Assembly (NCBI GenBank): GCA_963921195.1
Contig: OY992538.1
Span: 6,596,330-6,660,329 of the forward strand
Direction: 5' to 3'
DNA length: 64,000 nucleotides
DNA from: Pegoplata infirma
Taxonomy: Eukaryota > Arthropoda > Insecta > Diptera > Anthomyiidae
Shown piece after piece: positions 44,029 to 55,500 of the stretch (position 1 is its first letter; every line of letters starts with the position of its first letter). The notes beneath the pieces were generated by a model. It ran no database searches and was not told the origin of the DNA. It worked only from the letters and a program-made list of their open reading frames with translations. Made by a program: the position numbers and the translations under genes.

Positions 44029-46665
44029 CAGTGCTGTATGCTATGATTGAAATAACGAAACAAATAAATAACAATATTTTTAAAAAAATATTCAAATAAG
44101 CGATTATTTAAATATTTTGAAAATGAATAATATTTATTTGCTATTATTTAAATAACGAAAAATTTAAATAATTTTTTCTGATTGATTATTCAAACAAAAA
44201 AAAATAAATTTTTCTTATTATTCAACAAAAATTTTTGAATAATTTTGGTTATTCACAAAAATATCAAATAAATAACGTATTATTCAAACAAAAAAAATAA
44301 ATATTCTTGAAAATTTTGTGTTTGAAAAAGAAATGTATTTTTTTATTTTGTCATTTATTATACAGTGAAACATAAAATTATTCATACAAAATAGTTTTGT
44401 TTAAAATTAGCTTCTTTTAAAAAGTTTTATTTTTGAATTTTTAGGAGAATTGTTGTATAGAGAATGCTATTAAAACTATAAAAAACCCAATTGAATTTCA
44501 GAAAAGCTAAGTTGTAATTTATAAAAAATCAATTGAAATACAGAAAAGTTATGTTGTAATTCAGGAAATTCCAATTGAAATCCTTCTTTTCTGTCATCCT
44601 CTCCTCTCTGTCATTCTCTCCCACTCTATTTTAAGCTTCACTGGTGATATTATTGTAGCTTTAATTTGAGGCCCCCAATTCATTATTAATACTCCTTCGC
44701 CAAGTCTATGATGGAGCACCAAGGGAGGGAGCCGGGGGACATTGTGGGACACCTTCCCACTCGTGATAAATGTTAGCAAATTCATTTATTATAATTTTTG
44801 CAATAAAGCAAGGATGGGTACCAATACCTTTTCAATACCAATACCCTTTAATAACAATTTTAATTGAAAACCAATACCGACGAAAAACTAATACCTTTAT
44901 TTGGGCGTGAGTTTGCGTGATTTAATTTTTGATTTTACTTATTTAATTAGAATTTTTTCATTTCTTGCAAAAAAAAAAATTTTAGCTGTTTTTTTTTTTT
45001 TTGTAAGAAAATTTGTTTGCGTGAGTGGAGCTTGCAAGACTCATGCGTGAGCGTGTTTGAATCTGGCGTGAGTTACGCGTGAGCGTGAGAAATTTTAATT
45101 TCAATCACGTGATTGTGAGTGAGTGAAAAAAAATTGCGTTAGTGATTAGTGAGTGATAAGTTTTTTTTGCGTGAGCGTAAGTGAGTGTGAGTCAAAATGC
45201 ACTCACGCGCCCATCTCTACTGTAAACGATATGTTTTTTTTTATCCTTGATCGATTTAAAGACTTCCTAGTAATATCCGCCTGTATCTCCGTCTGTCTGA
45301 CCCTATTTCTGCAGAAAGTACGAAAGAGAAAAACTAAAGAAAATTAAGAGCTTAAACGTGTAAGCAATAGGTGTTAGGATTCGAAGAAGAAATCAACACT
45401 TCATTCCCCATTTCAGGTATTAGGATTCTTTGAAGAAATCAACACTTCATTTTCATAAGAAATGCCTAAAAGTATTTAAAATATTCAGCGTACATTTTGA
45501 CCATTAAAGTTTAGTTAGCCTAAAAACGTCAACTTAACGTTAACTCTATGCAATGTTCATTAAGCAAAATAGTACAAAACATTCTTATTTATGTTTTGTT
45601 TTTTTTTTTTTTTTTTGTTAAGTTAAAAAAAATTTTATTCCCAACAAAACTTCTTTACGTTTTTACTTGACATAGAAGTAAGAAAAATAATAACGACTAG
45701 GTTAGCTACCCGTTACCGTCACCTAACGTAGCGTAGCGGTCAAAATCATATACAAAATCCCGTAACCTTCTGCAAAGAAGAATAATTGCTCTCACTTCTT
45801 CCCATCTAACAAAAACCTCTCTACGCTACGTTAGGGTACGGTTACGGGTGCATTTAAAAATAGAATAATACATTCAAAAATATATTTTTTTTTTTCTATA
45901 GGAAAAATTTTTAATTGTATACATATGCATTTTTTTTTATTTAAATAAATTTTGTGTAGTAGAAAGATTTTAGAGTTAATACTAAAGAATATTTTCTTAA
46001 AAATGTCACCAAAGCCAAAAACCTTGAAAATCTGAGTAAATATACATCCTCACAGGACTTTTTGTTGTATTTGAAAAATATCTGAAAGTATTTTAAAATC
46101 TTCAGTATTTTCCATAGGAAAATGTTTTAACAACATTTTAAAATAGTAAAAATCTAAAGATTTCAGTTCGGGAAAATTTACAAAGAATATTCTAACTAAT
46201 GTTTTAGTAAAAAACGCTTTGTTAAGAAGTTTACTATTAAACAATATTAGTTTGTAAAAATAATTTTCTGTTTCACTGTATAATAAATGACAAAATAAAT
46301 AAAATACATTTCTTTTTCAAACACAAAATTTTCAAAAATATTTGTTTTTTTTTGTTTGAATAATACGTTATTTATTCAATTTTTTGTGAATAACCAAAAT
46401 TATTCAAAAATTTTTGTTAAATAATAAGAAAATTTATTTTTTTCCTGTTTGAATAATCAATCAGAAAAAATTATTTGAATTTTTTGGAAACAAATATTAT
46501 TTTATTTATATGAAATTGAATAAAATAAAATTGTATTTTATTCAAATCAAAATAAATAAAATAACAGATCATTTTATTTTTTGATAACCAACTAAAATAT
46601 TAAAGTATTTTATTTTTTCCAAAAAATTCAAATAAAAGTATTCAATAATACAGCTTTGCCCTCGT
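44029..46665. mobile_element. hAT-like foldback element, boundaries approximate
   Basis: CAGTGCTGTATGCTATGATTG on the left resembles the inverted right end (GGGCAAAGCTGTATTATTG read inward from about 46660). Arms of about 400-500 bp share ATTATTCAAA units and CATTTATTATACAGTGAAAC with its complement. The interior holds other repeats: a DINE-like GGGGGACATTG fragment (44735), GCGTGAG-rich sequence (44920-45210), a GTCY remnant (45290) and a small hairpin (about 45700-45855, CTAACGTAGCGTAG / CTACGCTACGTTAG). No target duplication could be confirmed. Confidence 0.5.
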
Positions 46666-47276
46666 ATATAGTTAAGTTTGTATTGGTGTTTTTGTCCTTT
46701 GATGAACAACACGTTGTTTTGGCTGTTGGTTAATATGAATGACCACAGAAAACATTGTGGCTCGCTTGCTGGTGTGGTCACGTGAGAATACTCAACCATT
46801 CCTCCTGTGCCGTCATATATAAATATTTTTGTTATTATGCAGTAGGGTGAAGCAAATATTATTGGCAAGGATAATTTAGCTTAGAGCAAACTTTTATATC
46901 AATATTTATACTTACTAAATATTGGAATAAGGGTATTTTCAATTTTCTAAACACCAAACAAACAGAAAAGTTAAGCTTCAGCTTGGCCGAATTTGTCAAT
47001 ACACTTCATAATAAATATTTGGATTTTTTTACAACATTTTTTATTAAACAAAACTAATCCACCCTAATGTACAGTATTTTACTTTTTGCCGAATGTTTTT
47101 CCGTTTGATAGGAAAATACAATAACAAAACAACATTGGTTTGTTGTTTATTTTTTTCCTTGATGCTTTTGTTGCAATAATAATAATAACATTTAACTACT
47201 TGATATAATCAAAAAAAAAGCACAAAAAAAAATATATTAAAAATAAAAAGTATTTCACCACCTTCATTTATACACC
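46666..47276. other. AT-rich DNA with a DINE fragment, no gene
   Basis: A DINE-type start (ACAGAAAAGTTAAGCTTCAG, GGCCGAATTTGTCAATAC) lies at about 46970-47010. The rest is AT-rich without a recognisable signal. Confidence 0.4.
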
Positions 47277-48975
47277 GAAAAAAATTCATGCAATATTTTA
47301 CGACAAAAAATTTTTGTACTTTTTTTTCGTAAAATACACGAAAGTTGACTACATTTTACGAAAAACTTTCGTACTGAATTTCGTATTTTTACAAAAACAA
47401 CGAAAATGATAAGTAAGTCAAAACCGGTTTTGACCATAGTCTCTGGTACGAACAAGTCTTATGGTCATTAGCAGGTTAAGTTCGTAAATGCACAAAATCG
47501 GCTCCGGGGAAAAAAGTTTGCCCTGTAAGAAATAAACCAACCTCTGAAAAACGCTATTTTTACGTGTTTTTTTTTAGTTTTTTTGTTATGTTTTTATGTC
47601 AGAAAAATTTCACAGTACTGTGCTTCGACCCAGGAGATTTAACGAAAGATTTTCGTAAAAACTATATTTTGTTTTTACGAAAAATTTTCGTTAAACAAAA
47701 AAATATTTCGTTTATTTTACGAAATAATTTCGTAAAACAAAAAATATTTCGTTTACTTTACGAAAATTTTCGTTAAACACAAAATTGATTTCATTTATTA
47801 ACGAAAATATTTCGTAATATACTTAAAAAAAATCGTTTATTTTACGAAAGATTTTCATGCATTTCGATCATTGTATGTAAGAATTGCGTGGTGCGAAACA
47901 ACGAAATTTTTCGTACATTGTACAAAAGTTTTCATGCATACACTGATAGAAATTTGTACATGACAATAATGAAAATCTACATTAATGTTATGAAAAATGA
48001 CGTTTAAAAGGAACCTATGTAGGATATCATTGAATTAATGAAATAGGTATCATAAAATTTAATTGCAAGAACAAGTTTCATTAAATTAATGAAAATGTTC
48101 ATACAAAATATAAATTGTATTTTATGAAAATCTTTCATTGCTTTAATGAAAAAAGTATTTAATTCTTATGAAATATTTTCATTGAATAAATCCTACTATT
48201 TATTTTTGAAATGAAATACTTTCATTGAATAAATCGTACTTTTATTTTAAAAATTAAATATATGTATGAAATTGTAAAGATCTTTTTATAGAATTAAAAA
48301 TAATAAAAAATAGTTTTCACTTAGTTTTCTCGCACAAAATTTTACTCCAACCTTAAATTGTAATACATAATTAAAACCACGAACCAATATAAAACAGAAC
48401 GAATTTAGTAAATATAAAATTAATAATTTACTTTTTATTTCAAATTTCATACAAAATTCTGAAAAAATCACAAAATAACTATGTTAAAAAAAACACTTTC
48501 ACATATTTTTTATTTTATCTATAGATTTCACTCAGTTTTCTCACACAAAATTTTACTATAACATTTACTTTTAATACATAAGTAAAACCATGAAATAATA
48601 CAAAACAACGCGAGTTTAATAAATACTAATAATTAATCAACAACATTTCATTTTAAATTTCGAATAAAAATTCTAAAAAAATCACGCTTTGATCAGCTGT
48701 TTTTTGCGCGCGTAAACTAACAGACGCGACAGGTCAGGTGTAAAAAAAACAACAAATTTTGTAAACAAAACTTAATGAAATTTTTTAATGAAACTACGAA
48801 ATCTAATGAATCAAAATTAATGAAAATCTTGCTCAATATGTATGAAATTTCATTCAGCATATGAAATATTTCATTGTTCTAATGAAACAACGTTAATGAA
48901 TTCCATTCATTAGTGATGTGAAGCGTTTTTCTATCAGTGTATACTTAAGGCAGGATTTTTTTTCAGTGCACTACT
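47277..48975. repeat. MITE-like block of TTTCGTAAAA subrepeats, with DINE fragment and nested MITE
   Basis: ACACCGAAAAAAATTCATGC at the left and ...TTTTTTTTCAGTG at about 48970 may be its ends. The interior repeats TTTTACGAAA/TTTCGTAAAA units (47300-47400, 47640-47860). A reverse DINE fragment (about 47438-47570, GGTACGAACAAGTCTTATGG) and the MITE at 47941-48939 lie inside. Confidence 0.5.
47941..48939. mobile_element. TA-flanked MITE with CACTGATAGAAA ends
   Basis: CACTGATAGAAA and the inverted TTTCTATCAGTG are flanked by TA (47939-47940, 48940-48941). The ends are full of TTAATGAAA/TTTCATT units. The middle has two diverged direct copies of a CACTTAGTTTTCTC...CACAAAATTTTACT block (about 48318-48360 and 48528-48560). 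Confidence 0.7.
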
Positions 48976-49395
48976 TTAACGAGTACATTGTATAGGCGCC
49001 CATTTGAAATTTGCTCTTAAAGTAAATGTACTTTTGTTTTATTACATTTTTTTTGTTAACTGTGGAATATTCTATACGCTGACCTCATTCCCAGTGGACG
49101 CATGCTGAAATAAAATTGTAATAATAATAATAAAACAAAAAAAAATAAATAAAACTCTTAACTCTAAACTGGACTAAGGTACAATGAGTAACCAAGTTTT
49201 TTTAGACTTGTTAAAAAATTTACGAGTACAACATTATTATATTTTATTTTATTGAAGGAACACTAGAACACAAAATAATAACAATAAGACCATTTAATAT
49301 TAAATTATTATAAAGATGGACAAACTCTCATTGAACTTTTCTTAATTTGGGCAATTAAATTTTCTGTCAGGTCTAACTCATATTTAATTGTCTAA
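48976..49395. other. AT-rich spacer, no gene
   Basis: No ORF, TIR or RNA signal could be supported. Confidence 0.35.
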
Positions 49396-50151
49396 CAAGG
49401 GAAGTCTCCCTGGTGTCACCCGCCGATCTTTATGGAATTGGTTTTATTTTGTAGAACAGGAAAAATAAAGGGACACGTATTTCTTTTTTAGCGGCCCATA
49501 TTAATATTTAGGGGGTGAAAATGAGGGGGGAAGAAAGCGTTATTTTTCAGTTTTTTGCGTTTATCTCCTATATTATACAAAGGAACCTAGTCATGTTATA
49601 TACCAAATGAAAGGTCTTTGGAAAACCGATCTTCGTGTGCAAAGAATATTTCCAAACATGAAAAGTATTTACTTTTTTGCACGTTGTTAGCACCACGAGA
49701 TAGGTATTTAAGGCCTCTGTTCTGTCTTTCACAAATTTTCAATTCACATGAAAATTTTCGAATCACATGAAATCAAGTTTAGTGTTTTGTTGATCACGTT
49801 TTCATTCGAAGTTGAAATCGAATAATTAAAATAGAAAAAATTACAAGAAAAAAGTGCATTCGTTTTACTTTCACCAAATTTTATTTATGTGAAACAAAAC
49901 GAAAAAGAAATTCGGATGTGAAATCTAGAACACCAAAAAAATTCGGAAATTTTCATTTTCACATTTTTTATGTGAATTACTTTTTTTGGAACAGCGGCCT
50001 TAAATACCTTTAATCTGATACCAAATATGCCTATATTAATTTGGAGTAAATAGGCGTAAATCGTAAAAAACTGAAAAAGGTCAACTTCGTTCTGAACAAT
50101 ATATCCAAATTTCATGAAAATCGGACAGTGACACCCGGGAGACTTCCCTTG
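49396..50151. mobile_element. TIR element with CAAGGGAAGTCTCCC ends
   Basis: CAAGGGAAGTCTCCC and the inverted GGGAGACTTCCCTTG are flanked by TAA (49393-49395, 50152-50154). Subterminal GTGTCAC..CCGAT is also inverted. TWA duplication suggests a PIF/Harbinger- or Chapaev3-type transposase in trans. No ORF of its own. Confidence 0.7.
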
Positions 50152-50154
50152 TAA

Positions 50155-52574
50155 GTGCAGCAGGATGGTTTGGAATTAGAATGAGTTTCACCACTTTTAA
50201 AAAAACAAAACAAATCAATAGGGTCACTATTGATTTTGATCCAAAATTTTGGTCAGAATCGCTCTATCTGGCTTAGTTTTCGAGATCTGGGAATGGGGTC
50301 TTGAGAAATTTGATCATGAAATAACTCGAAAACTATAACTCGGAGAGCTCGGGTCTTCGGCGGTCATATTCTACAAGTTAAGGACTACAAAAATGCCTCC
50401 AGAATTGTTTTCGTATCTGCAGTATTTGCAGAGTTATAGGCATTTGAAAATTCCGCGTAAATCGAAATTTGGATTTAAAGTTAGGGTCTCATGGGGTCTT
50501 TAAATGGGGCCTCCATATGGGGTCCCCAAAATACCTCAAGTATTTTTTTCTTAAGTTAAGTCAATTTTTTCTTAAACTGATGAAGATATGGATTCAAATA
50601 AAGTCAATGAAATCAATAAAATAAAGGTTACTTTTTTCTTAACTTAAAACAAAAATTGATTAAATTAAAGAAAATGCGTTTTGGAATTAAAGATTAGTAC
50701 TTATTTGATTCAATGTCTTGAAAATGTCTATACTATTTTTAAGTAAGTTACGTACTTATTTATTTTTTTTGCACACAATTTAATTTTTTTTCTTTTAAGT
50801 AAAACAAAATTTTTTAATAAACCCTTTTTTTCTTAAATGCAATCAATTCGCCATTAATGTAAAGAATTTTTAACTTAATTTAAAAAAACAAATTAAGGAA
50901 AACTTTTGTGCTTTTTTAAGTATTTGCATGTACTATCTTCAAGTTTATTTTCTTTGTTTTAAGAAAAACCACCTTATATTAAGTTAAGTTGAAGTAAATT
51001 ATAAAAAAAATTGTGTACTTAAATAAATAACAGTGTTTATTTAATTTCAGTATAGTTATTTTTTTCAGTGTACTTAGGGCGAGTTTTTGACATCTCGCTT
51101 TAACTTAAACGCCATTTTTTTTTTACAATAAAATATCAAAACATGGCAATACTGATAAATATATTTAGAAATCAGCTGTTTTTTGTACCTTGATTTAACT
51201 TACCATGATTTTATAAAAACATTATGAAAAATGTGCCGCTTTTTGAAATAATGGTACTTAAAGTTTGAAAATTTAGAACGGAAGATCCAGCGGTCATAAA
51301 AACTGGATATTTGGAGGGTAGGATCTTTCATCAGAGCAACGCATTCTAAAAATAAGACCGTTAAAAAATTTCTGATCCTAAGGAAAAAAGGGGTAAAAAT
51401 GTACTTAAATGTTTTTTCGATTTCCTGAAATAATAATTTTATAAACTTGAAATTTTAATCTAGGATCAGCCAGCAAAAATAATGATTCTAAGGGGACAAA
51501 AAAGGTTTCACGCAAAAAAGTTTAAATGAATTAAATTTTCTTTACCTCATATTATACGAAAAGTAATACAATCTACATGAAACGAAATGGAATAGAACGG
51601 GGAACAAAATAAAATGGAACAAAATACAAAATTGAACAATTTTTGATTTTCCTTAAGTGTGTTTACTTTAAATATTTTTCATTTAAACCTTTTTGCATTT
51701 AAAATTATTTCCACTGAAATTTTTTTCATTTAAAATATTTTCCATTAAATTTGTTTCACTCAATTTTTTTCTCTTTCTTTTAGCCAAAAATTCCTGATTC
51801 CTCGAAAATTTTCAAGAAAATTTATCAGAACGAACATGATTCCGGCCTAAACGGGTTTATTTTAATTTTGTTGTTTAAATTATTTGAAACAGTGAAAGAC
51901 TTAGGCTCTTATTCATAATACTTATAACAGACTTATTGTAGGTTTATTTGACAATTATTCCTGCAATATCTGTCAAATAAACCTACTTTAAATATATTTT
52001 AGGTTTTATGAATACCCAGGTTAAACGTCAACAATTAAATAAATTAAAGATTCTAGGTGGAGAATTTTAGAATTTTCTTTGAGCCCAAAAGTATGCACTC
52101 CTTTTCTACACAACACTCAGTGGTATTGCTACAATTGGCTCTTACAAAGTACCGAACGGACATGCTAGTAATCAAAAAATTGATTTTCTAAGAAGCAATT
52201 ATTCAATATTGCACTTACTTTTGTACAGTTTGCTCCCGACAAAAGATTTGTTCAATCCATATTTAAAAGTAAACCACATTTGTTAAAAAAAAATATAATC
52301 CCAATATTTTTTTTTTGCACCCACTGTGCTATCGTGTAATAAATCTAAAATTCATATTTTACTTATGTATAAATATTATATTTATGTAAATATGTATGTC
52401 TGTATATAGTTATTGTATACATGTAATATTACTTTAGTTGTTTGGGGTACATGCTACTACTTTTTGCTACAAGTACATATAAAATGCATTTTAATTTATA
52501 ATAACAATAAACTTTTTTTTCTTGTTCTCATCTCTTTTCTTCGACTTATTCTTTTCGTTTTATGCATTATTTAG
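50155..52574. other. AT-rich DNA upstream of tun exon 2, no gene seen
   Basis: 50215-50560 is less AT-rich and unlike other repeats here. 50530-51075 has TTTCTTAAGTTAAGT-type inverted units ending TTTTTTTCAGTG, a probable MITE. 51230-51510 matches the CCAAAGTACAC-type dispersed repeat. 52290-52570 looks unique and leads into the exon 2 splice acceptor. The missing first coding exon could not be found here. Confidence 0.4.
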
Positions 52575-55500
52575 CGAAGAAAATGTTTGGAAACTTTGTG
52601 AACAAGTAAAGAAAACACGTATCGATGAACTTTCTAAATGTTATGCCGTGTTTGTATCAAATGAGGGTCGAACAGTACCCTTATGGCGCCAGAAAGCAGG
52701 ACGTGGTGATGACCAAGTTGTGATATGGGTAAGTTTTTTTTTTGTCCTTTCTTATTTTCTGTTTTTTGTTTATATAATTGTATTCATACTTACTTATTGT
52801 TATTATATTTTTTTGTTCATCCAACTACTTATACAATAGAAATTATAAATCTGCATTTTTTGTTCCTTTGTTCTTATTATTATGTATTTCATTGTTCTGG
52901 TAATATTTTACTAAGGTTTTATAACATAGTTGAATATATATAAATATTTTTTTTTAATTTAAAACTGGCTACGGCACGCACTTGTTTATGTACTTGTTGA
53001 GAAAAATTAACGGGTAATTCTAAAAATTTACGATTTCACTTTTCGTCTTAGCAACATTTTCTATAGAAAAGTTGTGTTAGCAACATTTTCTATAGAAAAG
53101 TTGTGTTAGCAACATTTTCTATAGAAAAGTTGTGTTAGCAACATTTTCTATAGAAAAGTTGTGTTAGCAACATTTTCTATAGAAAAGTTGTGTTAGCAAC
53201 ATTTTCTATAGAAAAGTTGTGTTAGCAACATTTTCTATAGAAAAGTTGTGTTAGCAACATTTTCTATAGAAAAGTTGTGTTAGCAACATTTTCTATAGAA
53301 AAGTTGTGTTAGCAACATTTTCTATAGAAAAGTTGTGTTAGCAACATTTTCTATAGAAAAGTTGTGTTAGCAACATTTTCTATAGAAAAGTTGTGTTAGC
53401 AACATTTTCTATAGAAAAGTTGTGTTAGCAACATTTTCTATAGAAAAGTTGTGTTAGCAACATTTTCTATAGAAAAGTTGTGTTAGCAACATTTTCTATA
53501 GAAAAGTTGTGTTAGCAACATTTTCTATAGAAAAGTTGTGTTAGCAACATTTTCTATAGAAAAGTTGTGTTAGCAACATTTTCTATAGAAAAGTTGTGTT
53601 AGCAACATTTTCTATAGAAAAGTTGTGTTAGCAACATTTTCTATAGAAAAGTTGTGTTAGCAACATTTTCTATAGAAAAGTTGTGTTAGCAACATTTTCT
53701 ATAGAAAAGTTGTGTTAGCAACATTTTCTATAGAAAAGTTGTGTTAGCAACATTTTCTATAGAAAAGTTGTGTTAGCAACATTTTCTATAGAAAAATTGT
53801 GTTAGCAACATTTTCTATAGAAAAGTTGTGTTAGCAACATTTTCTATAGAAAAGTTGTGTAAGCAACATTTTCTATAGAAAAGTTGTGTTAGCAACATTT
53901 TCTATAGAAAAGTTGTGTTAGCAACATTTTCTATAGAAAAGTTGTGTTAGCAACATTTTCTATAGAAAAGTTGTGTTAGCAACATTTTCTATAGAAAAGT
54001 TGTGTTAGCAACATTTTCTATAGAAAAGTTGTGTTAGCAACATTTTCTATAGAAAAGTTGTGTTAGCAACATTTTCTATAGAAAAGTTGTGTTAGCAACA
54101 TTTTCTATAGAAAAGTTGTGTTAGCAACATTTTCTATAGAAAAGTTGTGTTAGCAACATTTTCTATAGAAAAGTTGTGTTAGCAACATTTTCTATAGAAA
54201 AGTTGTGTTAGCAACATTTTCTATAGAAAAGTTGTGTTAGCAACATTTTCTATAGAAAAGTTGTGTTAGCAACATATTTGACTTAGCTTAATAAGACCAT
54301 TGCTTCATTTGATTCGTGTGTTTTTCCTTTACTAATATTTGTTAAATGTAGACAAATTAATGTGTCTATCGGGTGCATCAAGGGGACCAAGTGCAAAAAT
54401 GCTCCGATTATTTTCAGACGATTATTACATTTTTTAGTTTTGAAGCACTTTTATTAAAAAGTAAAAGCACTATTTTTAATTTCAAATTGATTAGATTCTG
54501 TTGTAAGTTTGGGCTCATAATTACCCAACAACCTACGTATTTAGAAGTAAAAACTTTTCTACTAATCAAAAAAAAACTGAAATTAAAAAGCGCAATTAAC
54601 ACGCATTGTTTTAATGCTTTTTTTTCAACAAAAAAATTATAATAAGTTGTATAAAAAATTTACATAAGCTCCTTCATGACCACTAACATTACACCAACAT
54701 CACCATCTGCATTTAGTTCCCTTATGGTCACAGGTGTTTTTATGAGACACTTAACTAATACATTTAATTGAAATGGGTGGTCGTGGATGGATGAATTGTT
54801 GGTTGATGATGGCTTAGAAACTCGTTAGTTTGACAAACTAATTAAATTACTTTTTTTGTTTGTTTTAAAGTTATTAACTTAATTCATAATATGGTTAAAA
54901 AATTAATTAAGGATTAAAACTTATTTTTGTTTCTATGAAACGGAAAACTTGTACATATTTTTTGCAGTTTGTCAAAAAAGAAAATATTGCTAGACCACCC
55001 AGCAAAATGTTTCTATCGAAATAACCGGTTCCAGAACCTATTACACTGCAATCAATTCTACTTAACATTCCAGAATAAGTGATTTTTGTTTTTCTATAGA
55101 AAATGTTGCTAAGACAACTTTTCTATAGAAAATGTTGCTAAGACATCTTTTCTATAGAAAATGTTGCTAAGACAACTTTTCTATAGAAAATGTTGCTAAG
55201 ACAACTTTTCTATAGAAAATGTTGCTAAGACAACTTTTCTATAGAAAATTTTGCTAAGACAACTTTTCTATAGAAAATGTTGCTAAGACAACTTTTCTAT
55301 AGAAAATGTTGCTAAGACAACTTTTCTATAGAAAATGTTGCTAAGACAACTTTTCTATAGAAAATGTTGCTAAGACAACTTTTCTATAGAAAATGTTGCT
55401 AAGACAACTTTTCTATAGAAAATGTTGCTAAGACAACTTTTCTATAGAAAATGTTGCTAAGACAACTTTTCTATAGAAAATGTTGCTAAGACAACTTTTC

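Noticed and set aside
44920..45220. GCGTGAG/AGTGAG-rich stretch as a separate hAT MITE
   Set aside because: The right end (CCCATCTCTACTG) looks hAT-like, but the proposed left end does not match and no duplication is present.
44029..46665. Clean 8-bp duplication for the hAT-like foldback
   Set aside because: Several candidate octamers were compared at each end and none matched well; the mariner insertion next to the left end obscures it.
53046..54275. CRISPR-like array of 29-bp direct repeats
   Set aside because: There are no unique spacers between repeats and the context is a eukaryotic intron; it is a satellite.
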